Shown here in pieces: positions 52,297 to 59,900 of a stretch of 64,000 nucleotides of DNA. The position numbers were made by a program, and so were the translations under genes. A model generated the notes under the pieces. That model made no database searches, was not told where the DNA came from, and saw nothing but the letters and a program-made list of their open reading frames with translations. Source of the stretch: DASZQL01 sp964391865. GTDB lineage: Bacteria; Planctomycetota; Phycisphaerae; Phycisphaerales; UBA1924. Location: NCBI GenBank assembly GCA_964391865.1, contig CAYMNQ010000003.1, positions 62,001-126,000 on the forward strand. Reading direction: 5' to 3'. The number at the start of each line of letters is the position of its first letter. Within the stretch, counting starts at the first letter, position 1.

Positions 52297-54051
52297 CTAC
52301 TCCACCGGCCGCATCATCGGGAACAGCACCACATCGCGGATGGTCCGCTGGTTCAGCAGCAGCATGCACAACCGGTCGATGCCCAGTCCCAGCCCGCCCG
52401 CCGGCGGCATGCCGACCTTCAGCGCGTCGATGAAGTCCTGATCGAACGTGCGGAAGGTGGATTCCTCGTCGTCGACACCTTCCAACTGTTCGCGGAATTT
52501 CGCCTCTTGAATGTCGGGGTCGTTCAGCTCGGTGTAGTGCGGCGCGACTTCCATGTGCCCGATGAAGAGGTCCGCGCGCTCGGCGACGAGCGGGCTTCCC
52601 GGCTTCGGGCGCGTCAGCGGCGAGAGGGCCGCGGGATACTCCGTGATGAACGTCGGGCTGGCGGCGTCGATGCTCTTCTCCGCGAATTCCTCGAAGAGCT
52701 CGTTGACGATCAGGATGTCGGCGAGCCCTTCGTGCTTCAGGCCGCGCTTCTTGGCTTCGGCGCGGGCGCGCGGGCCGTCGGTCATCGGGAAGCCGAGTGC
52801 CTTCTCGAAGAGTTCGGCGTAGGTGATCCGCCCGAAGGGTGTGCCGTAGTCGACCATGATGTCGTTGAAGGGGAGATGGAGGCTTGGGGGTTGGGGCTTG
52901 GGGCTTGAGGAAGATTCGTGCCTTTGACCGCTGCTTTGAGCGGTCAGTGCGGGTTCGCCTATGGCGCTGCCCGCACCAGTCGGCCCAGAGCTGCCGACTG
53001 GTGGCACCCCGGTTGAGTTGAGCGCTTCGGCGACCGCGCGGGCGCACTCGCGGATGAGCGACTCCGTGAGTTCCATCACCGTTTCGCAGTTGCCGAAGGC
53101 TTCGTACACCTCGAGCATGGTGAACTCGGGGTTGTGCTGCTTGTCGAGCCCTTCGTTACGGAAATTGCGGTTGATCTCGTACACCCGCGGCATGCCGCCG
53201 ACGAGCAGGCGCTTCAGGAACAGTTCCGGCGCGATGCGCATGAAGAGGCTGATGTCGAGCGCGTTCATGTGCGTGACGAACGGCCGCGCCGCCGCCCCGC
53301 CCGCGAGGGTCTGGAGCATCGGCGTTTCGACCTCCATGAACCGGCGCCCGTCGAGAAATTGCCGCACGCGCGACACGATCAGCGAGCGCAGCTTGAACAC
53401 CTGCAAGGTTTCGGGGTTCGCGTACAGGTCCATGTACCGCCGGCGATAGCGGATCTCGACGTCGCTCAGCCCCTCGTGCTTCGCCGGCGGCGGCATGAGG
53501 CTCTTCGTGCCCATCGTCACGCTCGACGCCCAGATGGTGATCTCACCCGTCTTCGTCCGCATCAGCGGCCCCTCGGCGATCACCACATCGCCAAGATCCA
53601 GATTCTTCGCGATGTCGAATCCCGGCGCGGCGCAGTCCTTCGCGCTGACGGCGACCTGCAAGTCGGGCACGAGCATCTTTGAGAGGGCATCCGTTCCCTC
53701 GACCAACTCCTTCGGCCCGGCGGTGTGATCGCGCAGTTGCAGCCAGATGAGTTTGCCGCCGTCACGCTTCAGCATCACGCGCCCGGCGACTTTCACGACG
53801 GGGCGCCGGTCGGTGAACCCGGGCGGGGGCGCTTTGCCCGCCGCCTGGTGCTCCGCGTCGGCTTTCTCGTCGTAGCGGGCGCGCGCGTCGCGGATGGTGA
53901 TGAGATCGTCGGTGCGCACGCCGTAGGGATTCACGCCGAGGGCGGCGATGCTGCCGCGGTTCTCGCGGCGCTGGGCTTCGAGCTTGTGCGGCTCCTCCGG
54001 CTGGTGCAGCGAGGGAAGGTTCTCGGGGTTGATGTTGGAGCGGTTGGTCAT
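52297..54051 (-). CDS. lysS: Lysyl-tRNA synthetase (class II), with a repeat-derived insertion
   Basis: 584 aa from ATG 54051 (ATG 54063 is possible). Class II motifs: VEIRYRRRYMDLYANPET, motif 2 NRNFRNEGLDKQHNPEFT and motif 3 GLGIDRLCMLLLNQRTIRDV. The OB-fold anticodon domain (VKVAGRVMLKRDGGKLIWLQ) is complete, and usual length is about 500 residues. The surplus is explained by a roughly 45-residue insertion at about 348-392, between EALN and SLHLPFNDIM, encoded by an A-family element plus a C-family tract (STGVPPVGSSG, SSSSPKPQPPS). The frame is maintained, so the enzyme is expected to work with an exposed loop. Convergent and unlinked to other tRNA synthetase genes. Confidence 0.95.
   Translation of the reverse strand: MTNRSNINPENLPSLHQPEEPHKLEAQRRENRGSIAALGVNPYGVRTDDLITIRDARARYDEKADAEHQAAGKAPPPGFTDRRPVVKVAGRVMLKRDGGKLIWLQLRDHTAGPKELVEGTDALSKMLVPDLQVAVSAKDCAAPGFDIAKNLDLGDVVIAEGPLMRTKTGEITIWASSVTMGTKSLMPPPAKHEGLSDVEIRYRRRYMDLYANPETLQVFKLRSLIVSRVRQFLDGRRFMEVETPMLQTLAGGAAARPFVTHMNALDISLFMRIAPELFLKRLLVGGMPRVYEINRNFRNEGLDKQHNPEFTMLEVYEAFGNCETVMELTESLIRECARAVAEALNSTGVPPVGSSGPTGAGSAIGEPALTAQSSGQRHESSSSPKPQPPSLHLPFNDIMVDYGTPFGRITYAELFEKALGFPMTDGPRARAEAKKRGLKHEGLADILIVNELFEEFAEKSIDAASPTFITEYPAALSPLTRPKPGSPLVAERADLFIGHMEVAPHYTELNDPDIQEAKFREQLEGVDDEESTFRTFDQDFIDALKVGMPPAGGLGLGIDRLCMLLLNQRTIRDVVLFPMMRPVE
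52876..53007. repeat. C-family tract plus A-family element inside lysS
   Basis: 52876-52912 is GGCTTGGGGGTTGGGGCTTG continuing GGGCTTGAGG. 52918-53007 is a 90-bp A-family element: GTGCC, hairpin TGACCGCT / AGCGGTCA (loop GCTTTG), inner pair GTGCGGG / CCCGCAC, hairpin CACCAGTCGGC / GCCGACTGGTG (loop CCAGAGCT), GGCAC. Together they supply the insertion in LysS. Confidence 0.9.
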
Positions 54052-54194
54052 AGGGGGGTACATCCTACGGAACCTGCACGGTGCCGGCCCATCCAGAACG
54101 TGCCCGGAGCGCGAGCGAGCGTGCGCTGTACCGACGCGACTACGCCGGTCTACCAGTGCCGGGATACGATGTAGTCGTCCCCGGGGGGAGCGTC

Positions 54195-54863
54195 ATGGCT
54201 GATTTGTTGACATACATCTTCTATCTAGGCGGCATTGCGGCGTGGCTTGTGTTTGCATGGCTATTGCGCCGAGTTCAACGAATTGAGCCGCCGGATCCGG
54301 TCTGCGCATCATGCGACTTTGTTCTTGCCGGGCTCGCCGAGTCCGGCCGCTGTCCAAAGTGCGGGGCGTCGTACCAACTCACGCCTCGCGCGAAGGAGAA
54401 TTGCCCGCCGCGCCGACAGTTCTACGTCGTCGCTTGTGTCCTGATGTGCATGGCGGGGCTCTTCGTTAGCGTCCCGGCACTCAAGACGCTTATCGTTGAC
54501 GTGGGGTTCGACGGTCGATCGTTGGGCGTTTCGCTTGCCGAGGTGTTCGAGCAATTCTTTGTGACGGGGTATCTGCTGAAGAGCGGTGTGTTTTTCGGCG
54601 GCCCTCTTCTCGTGCTGGTTGTGTGCGCCGAGCGAGCATGGGATGTTGTTTCGTTTCGCCGACTGCTTTGCATCCTGGTTGGTGGCTTCGTAGCCGCGTG
54701 GTTGTTCATGCTCGCCATCGCGGTGCAGGCATCGAGGTTGGATGGCCCGGCGCAGTTCGGAGCGCTCATCATGATGTCGATGATGGGTCTCCTGCCGATG
54801 GGCTGGGGCATGCTGGCGGGGTGGTTGATTTCGTTGTTGCCGTGGTTCAACCGGCGTTCGTGA
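54195..54863 (+). CDS. Membrane protein with N-terminal zinc ribbon
   Basis: 222 aa from ATG 54195, preceded by GGGGGGAG. A first helix at about 5-25 (YIFYLGGIAAWLVFAWLL), then the ribbon CASCDFVLAGLAESGRCPKC (36-55), then helices at about 80-100, 125-150, 155-180 and 190-215. It is a ribbon-plus-four-helices variant. The gene is divergent from lysS. Function unknown. Confidence 0.75.
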   Translation: MADLLTYIFYLGGIAAWLVFAWLLRRVQRIEPPDPVCASCDFVLAGLAESGRCPKCGASYQLTPRAKENCPPRRQFYVVACVLMCMAGLFVSVPALKTLIVDVGFDGRSLGVSLAEVFEQFFVTGYLLKSGVFFGGPLLVLVVCAERAWDVVSFRRLLCILVGGFVAAWLFMLAIAVQASRLDGPAQFGALIMMSMMGLLPMGWGMLAGWLISLLPWFNRRS

Positions 54864-54918
54864 TTCAACTCGTCGGCTGGCTCATCGATATCGAGCGCGT
54901 GACTCGCTGCCGCCGCCG

Positions 54919-54946
54919 CACCGACTGCTCAGAGCAGCAGTCGGTG
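54919..54946. repeat. A-family hairpin (single)
   Basis: Perfect 11-bp stem CACCGACTGCT / AGCAGTCGGTG with loop CAGAGC, followed by GCACG. It is the same loop and flank as in the other members. It lies 62 bp upstream of the ABC transporter gene start. Confidence 0.8.
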
Positions 54947-55007
54947 GCACGCGATACATGCTCGTTCACGCTCGGGGGTGGTCGAGTCGTGTACCCTGTC
55001 CCCCCGC

Positions 55008-56093
55008 ATGTCCACCACCATCGACATCCGCGCCGTCAGCAAGCACTACAAGGCCTTCCTCGGCCCGGGCGTCACGCGCGCGGTGGACCGTGTTTCCCTG
55101 ACCATCAACGCGGGGGACCTCTTCTTCCTCCTCGGCCCCTCCGGTTGCGGCAAGACCACCCTCCTCCGCATGCTCGCCGGGTTCATCGAGCCGACCGAGG
55201 GCTCAATCACCTTCAATGGGCGCGACGTGACGCGCCTCGCGCCCGCGAAGCGGAACACGGGGATGGTGTTCCAGAGCTACGCCCTCTGGCCGCACATGAC
55301 GGTCGAGCAGAATGTCGCTTTCGGCCTGTCGGTGCGCAAGGTGGCGAAGGACGAAAAAACCCGGCGCGTGAACGAGGCGCTCGCGATGGTCCGCATGGCG
55401 GAGTACGCCAAGCGCCGCCCGAACCAGCTCTCCGGCGGGCAGCAGCAGCGCGTCTCCCTCGCCCGCGCGCTCGTCGTCCGCCCGGAGGTGCTGTTGCTCG
55501 ACGAGCCGCTATCGAATCTCGATGCGAAGCTGCGGCTTGAGATGCGATCGGAGATCCGGCGCATCTGCAAAGAGACGGGCATCACCACCGTCTACGTCAC
55601 GCACGACCAGAAGGAGGCCCTCTCGATGGCCGACCAGGTCGCGGTGATGAACATGGGCATCGTCGCGCAGGTCGGCGGCCCGCGCGAGGTGTACGAGCGC
55701 CCGCGCTCGAAGTTCGTCGCGGATTTCCTGGGCGAGACCAACTTCATCGAGGGCGAGATCGCTTCGGGGTCGAGCGCCGCCGCGAGCGTGCGCACGCCCG
55801 GCGCGGAGCTTTCGAGCGCGGCCGTCATGTTCGAAGTGAAGCCCGGCACGCGGGCCGTCTGCTCGATCCGCCCGGAGGCGATGCGCATCGTTGAAGCGGG
55901 ATCAACCGCGCCGAACACACTCCGCGGCACCATCGCCGACAGCATCTACCTGGGCGAGATGGCGCAGCACGCGGTGGACGTGGGCGGCTCGCGGATCAAA
56001 GTGTTTGAGCTGCACCCGCCGCGGCTTCGCGCAAAGGGAGAGCCGATCACGCTGGTGGTCGAGCCGAGGGATGTCGTGGTGCTGCCCGCGTGA
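55008..56093 (+). CDS. ABC transporter ATP-binding protein (MalK/PotA/CysA-like, TOBE)
   Basis: 361 aa from ATG 55008. Walker A GPSGCGKT (43-50), Q-loop MVFQSYALWPHMTVE, signature LSGGQQQRVSLARALV, Walker B LLLDEPLSNLDAKLR, H-loop THDQKEAL. The C-terminal region (about 240-361) is a TOBE-type regulatory domain (CSIRPEAMRIV; GTIADSIYLGEMAQHAVDVG). Such ATPases energise import of sugars, polyamines, iron or sulfate. No permease or substrate-binding protein is adjacent, so the ATPase is an orphan here and the substrate is unknown. No good ribosome binding site. Confidence 0.9.
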   Translation: MSTTIDIRAVSKHYKAFLGPGVTRAVDRVSLTINAGDLFFLLGPSGCGKTTLLRMLAGFIEPTEGSITFNGRDVTRLAPAKRNTGMVFQSYALWPHMTVEQNVAFGLSVRKVAKDEKTRRVNEALAMVRMAEYAKRRPNQLSGGQQQRVSLARALVVRPEVLLLDEPLSNLDAKLRLEMRSEIRRICKETGITTVYVTHDQKEALSMADQVAVMNMGIVAQVGGPREVYERPRSKFVADFLGETNFIEGEIASGSSAAASVRTPGAELSSAAVMFEVKPGTRAVCSIRPEAMRIVEAGSTAPNTLRGTIADSIYLGEMAQHAVDVGGSRIKVFELHPPRLRAKGEPITLVVEPRDVVVLPA

Positions 56094-56125
56094 CGAGCGG
56101 GGGGGGGGCGCGAAAAACGCCAACG

Positions 56126-56229
56126 TGGAGCCGCCCGCGCGAGCGGGTGGGCCTTGGCCATCGCCGATCGAAAATCCAACCAAACCACGCGCTGCGCCGA
56201 GTGACCCTCGGCTCGCGCCGAGGGCTCCA
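56126..56229. repeat. B-family two-hairpin element (104 bp)
   Basis: Termini TGGAGCC (56126) and GGCTCCA (56223-56229). Left hairpin CCGCCCGCGCGAGCGGGTGG; right hairpin CCCTCGGCTCGCGCCGAGGG. It fills the gap between the ABC ATPase and the convergent EF-G gene. Confidence 0.85.
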
Positions 56230-56238
56230 TCCAAACTC

Positions 56239-58317
56239 TTACTCTTCTTCCGCCTTCGGCTTATACGCCGCCACCACCTGCGCCTGCACGGCGGGCGGCG
56301 TGCGCTCGTCGTGGCTGTAGTCCATGACAAACGAGCCTTGCCCGCCCGTCATGCTCTTCAGTTGGTTCGAGTAGTTCCCCATCTCCGACAGCGGCACCTT
56401 GGCTTTGATCATCGCGATGTCGCCCGGCAGGTAGTCGGTCGTCTGCACATGCCCGCGCTTCCCGGAAAGGTCCGCCGTCAGGTCGCCCATGTGCGAGGCG
56501 GGGGCGACGATCTCGACTTCCACGATCGGCTCGAGCAGCACGGGGCGCGCCTTCTGCACCGCGTCGACGAACGCCTTCTTCCCGGCGGTGACGAACGCGA
56601 TTTCTTTCGAGTCCACATCGTGGTACTTGCCGTCGTAGATGACGACCTTCACGCCCGTGAGCGGGTAGCCTGCGATGGCGCCGTCGCTCAGCACCTGGCG
56701 CACGCCCTTTTCGACGGCGGGCCAGTACTGCCGCGGCACCGTGCCGCCGACGACTTCGGACTCGAAGAGGAAGCCGTGCTCGCCCGTCTCGGGGTTCACG
56801 AACGCGGGGTCCAGCGGCTCGATGCGCAGGTACACCTCGCCGAACTGCCCGGCGCCGCCCGTCTGCTTCTTGTGCCGATGGTGACCCTCGGATTTGGCGG
56901 TGATCGTTTCCTTATACGCGACCTTCGGCGGACGCGTGTTCAGATCGACCTTGAAGCGGTTGTGCAGTTTTTCCAGCGCGATGCGCATGTGCAACTCGCC
57001 CATGCCGCGGCAGACGGTCTCGTGCGTCGCCGCGTTGCGGTCGATCACGAACGTCGGGTCCTCGTCGGCGAGCTTGTTGAGCACGGTGCCGAACTTCGCT
57101 TCATCGTTGCGGTTCTTCGCTTCGACCGCGAGCCCGTACATCGGCTTGGGCATCGCGATCTTCTTGAAGTGCAGCGAATCGAGCTCGTGCGAGCCGTGCA
57201 GCACGCCGTCGTAGTGCAGCTCGTCGATCTTCGCGATGGTGACGATGTCGCCCGCGACGGCCGCGTCGATCTCCTTGCTGTCCTTCCCCTGCGTCTTCAG
57301 GATGTGCCCGATGCGGATCGCTTTCTTGTTCTCGTTCAGATAGAGCTGATCGCCCGGCTTGATCGTCCCCTGGTGCACGCGCACGTACGCGAGCTTGCCG
57401 ACGAACTGGTCGGTCGTGACCTTGAAGATGTGCGCGACGGGGTCCTTGCCCTTCTCGATGTCCGGGTGCCACTCGACCTCGTCCGCCGCGCCCGACTTCC
57501 GCATCAGGAACGGCGGGGGCGTGCCCTCCAGCGGGCTGGGGCACAGCACCGCCATGATGTGCAAGAGGTCATCGATCCCCGCGCCGGTCTTCGCGGAGCA
57601 GAAGACGACGGGGACCAAGTGCCCCTCGCGCAGCGCCTTCTCGAACGCGTCGTGCAACTGGTGCGGCTCGAGCGATTCGCCCTGCTCGAGATACGTCGCC
57701 ATCAGCGCCTCATCCACCTCGACCACCTGCTCGATGATCGCGCGGTGCCCGGCGGCGGCGGACGAGAAATCCGTCGCACCGTCGGAATGCTCCCACAGGT
57801 CCACCACGTCCGTGCCGTTCTTGCACGGCAGGTTGACGGGCAGACAGACCGTGCCGAACGTCTCCTGCACGCGATGCAGGATCGCCTCCGCGTCTTTCAC
57901 GTGCTCGTCGATCTTGTTGATGATGACCATGTGCGGGAGCTGGCGCTCCTCCGCGACTTTCATCATGCGCCGGGTCATGTTCTGGATGCCGCGGTCGGCG
58001 CCGATGACGATCGCCACCGTCTCGACCGCCGGCAGGGCGCTGAGCGACTGCCCGATGAAGTCCGGGTACCCCGGCGTATCGATCAGGTTGATGTGCCGGC
58101 CCTCGTGATCGAAATGCACCAGCGACGCGTTCAGCGAGTGCTTGTGGTGCTTCTCCTCCGGCTCGTAATCGCTGACCGTGGTGCCCTCTTCCACCGTGCC
58201 CATGCGCCCGACGAGCTTGAGCTTGTGCAGGATCGCTTCGACGAGCGTGGTCTTGCCCGAAAAGGCGTGACCGGTCAGCGCAATGTTGCGGATCGCGGAA
58301 GTCGTGTAATGGGGCAT
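56239..58317 (-). CDS. Elongation factor G paralogue (EF-G2-type)
   Basis: 692 aa from ATG 58317, with AAGGAG about 12 bases upstream. GTPase motifs: GHAFSGKT (16-23), DTPGYPDF, NKIDEHVKDAEA (N-K-x-D). Domain IV has the expected ETITAKSEGHHRHKKQTGGA region and GGTVPRQYWPAVEKGVRQVL. Compared with canonical FusA (Q-R-G-I-T-I-x-S-A-A), the switch-II lead-in is ASLVHFDHEGRHINLIDTPG, without the Q-R-G-I-T-I motif, as in paralogous EF-G2 proteins (TetM/FusA2-like). It probably acts in ribosome recycling or an auxiliary translocation role. No rpsL, rpsG or tuf genes are near, supporting a secondary copy. Confidence 0.88.
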   Translation of the reverse strand: MPHYTTSAIRNIALTGHAFSGKTTLVEAILHKLKLVGRMGTVEEGTTVSDYEPEEKHHKHSLNASLVHFDHEGRHINLIDTPGYPDFIGQSLSALPAVETVAIVIGADRGIQNMTRRMMKVAEERQLPHMVIINKIDEHVKDAEAILHRVQETFGTVCLPVNLPCKNGTDVVDLWEHSDGATDFSSAAAGHRAIIEQVVEVDEALMATYLEQGESLEPHQLHDAFEKALREGHLVPVVFCSAKTGAGIDDLLHIMAVLCPSPLEGTPPPFLMRKSGAADEVEWHPDIEKGKDPVAHIFKVTTDQFVGKLAYVRVHQGTIKPGDQLYLNENKKAIRIGHILKTQGKDSKEIDAAVAGDIVTIAKIDELHYDGVLHGSHELDSLHFKKIAMPKPMYGLAVEAKNRNDEAKFGTVLNKLADEDPTFVIDRNAATHETVCRGMGELHMRIALEKLHNRFKVDLNTRPPKVAYKETITAKSEGHHRHKKQTGGAGQFGEVYLRIEPLDPAFVNPETGEHGFLFESEVVGGTVPRQYWPAVEKGVRQVLSDGAIAGYPLTGVKVVIYDGKYHDVDSKEIAFVTAGKKAFVDAVQKARPVLLEPIVEVEIVAPASHMGDLTADLSGKRGHVQTTDYLPGDIAMIKAKVPLSEMGNYSNQLKSMTGGQGSFVMDYSHDERTPPAVQAQVVAAYKPKAEEE

Positions 58318-58573
58318 GGGGGTCGTCGGCTCCTTCGAGCGGTTCCCGCTCGCGTCATCCACATCCGCTCGGGCCGATCGGCGGCGGCGTGCGCGGCACC
58401 CATCCTTGCCGGACGACGCCGCGACCCGTCGTGCCGAGAAACCCGGCGCGGGTCCTCTCAATCCAGCCTCCGATTGGTCCCACCAAACAGACGGCTGTGT
58501 GAAGATAGTGTAATGACCCCGCCCCGCCGCGCGAAGCGGCCCAAGTCACACCGTGGCGTTTCGGGGGCGGCCG

Positions 58574-59713
58574 CTACTTCGGCGCCTTGTAGAACGGCAT
58601 GGGCGACACCTTCGCCTCCAGCGTCGCGCCCTTGCCCGTGTCGATCGTCAGCGCCGTGCCGTTCTCCGCGCACTCGCGGTCGACATACCCCATCGCGATC
58701 GATGCGCCGAGCGTGGGCGACAGGCACCCGCTGGTCACGACGCCGATCGCTGTGCCGCCCTTCGTGATGGTCATCGACTGGCGCGCGGTGCGCTTGCCGT
58801 CGATCATCAGCCCGACGAGCTTCTTCCTCGGCCCGCCCTCCGCCTGGATCTTCTTGAGCGCGTCGCAACCGACGAACTTCTCGCCGCGTTCGTCCTGGTC
58901 CTTGTCGAGGTTCATCGCGAAATCGAGCCCGCTGGCGAGCGCATCAACGTCCTCGCCCAGTTCATGCCCGTACAGCGGCATGCCCGCTTCGAGCCGCAGC
59001 GTGTCGCGCGCGCCCAGCCCCGCGGGCTTCAGCAGCGCGTCGGGCTTCGTGATGTCCACATCCTTCAGCACCAGCCCCATCGCCATCCCGACCATGTTCG
59101 AAGGCAGGATCACCTCCACGCCGTCCTCGCCCGTGTAGCCCGTGCGGCTGATGACCAGCTTCACGATCAGCAGATTCTTCGTCGCGAAGCGGTACCGCTT
59201 CAGCGTCGGCACCTCGCGGCTGAACTTGCCGATCAGCTCCATGACCTTCGGCCCCTGGATCGCCACCATCGCCGTGCTCTTCGTCTGATCATCGATCTTC
59301 ACGACCAGATCACTCTTGATCGCATCGAAGTGCCCGAGCAGCTTCTCGCGGTTGCTCGCGTTAACGACGAGCATCCAGTCATCGTCATCGAACTTGTACA
59401 CGAGCACGTCGTCGCGCACCCCGCCTCGCTCGTTGCACACGAGCGAGTATCGGCACTGCCCGCCGGTCATATCGCTCACTCGCCGTGTGCACAGGCGCTC
59501 AAGGAACCGGCGCGAATGCCGCCCGGTGACCTTCACGCGCCCCATGTGCGAGACGTCGAAGATCCCGCCGCTCTTGCGGACTTGGTGGTGCTCCTCGGTG
59601 ATGCCGGAGGGCTGCCCTTCGCGGTTGTACAGCAGCGGCATCTCCCACCCCGCGAAGTCAACCATCTTGCCGGAGTGTTTCACATGCCAGTCATAGAGCG
59701 GGGTTCGCAGCAC
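58574..59713 (-). CDS. gcvT: Glycine cleavage system T protein (aminomethyltransferase)
   Basis: 379 aa from GTG 59713, chosen because GGAG lies nine bases upstream and the N-terminus LRTPLYDWHVKHSGKMVDFA matches GcvT starts; a TTG at 59728 is the alternative. Transfers the methylene group from aminomethyl-lipoyl GcvH to tetrahydrofolate. Motifs present: GIFDVSHMGRV, GVRDDVLVYKFDDDDWMLVV (T-D-D-x-x-V-like), ISRTGYTGEDGVEV, and the folate-site Asp region ARDTLRLEAGMPLYGHEL. gcvH and gcvP are not visible in the window. Single gene. Confidence 0.93.
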   Translation of the reverse strand: MLRTPLYDWHVKHSGKMVDFAGWEMPLLYNREGQPSGITEEHHQVRKSGGIFDVSHMGRVKVTGRHSRRFLERLCTRRVSDMTGGQCRYSLVCNERGGVRDDVLVYKFDDDDWMLVVNASNREKLLGHFDAIKSDLVVKIDDQTKSTAMVAIQGPKVMELIGKFSREVPTLKRYRFATKNLLIVKLVISRTGYTGEDGVEVILPSNMVGMAMGLVLKDVDITKPDALLKPAGLGARDTLRLEAGMPLYGHELGEDVDALASGLDFAMNLDKDQDERGEKFVGCDALKKIQAEGGPRKKLVGLMIDGKRTARQSMTITKGGTAIGVVTSGCLSPTLGASIAMGYVDRECAENGTALTIDTGKGATLEAKVSPMPFYKAPK

Positions 59714-59900
59714 GGGCGGGGTCTCCAAAGGAGTGGACGGGCCCCGAGCGTAAACGAGCCGCCGGATTCCCGCACGCGCTCGGTCAACGGGTCAACGGCC
59801 GAACGGTCGAGGCGAGTCTTCACACGCACAACACCAGATCCACGCATTGCGACGGCACACTCGATAACGAGTTGCTCGATTGGAACGGAGGGAGAGCATC

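Noticed and set aside
54061..54063. ATG at 54063 as the lysS start
   Set aside because: In frame, but the ATG at 54051 gives a more normal N-terminus; kept only as an alternative.
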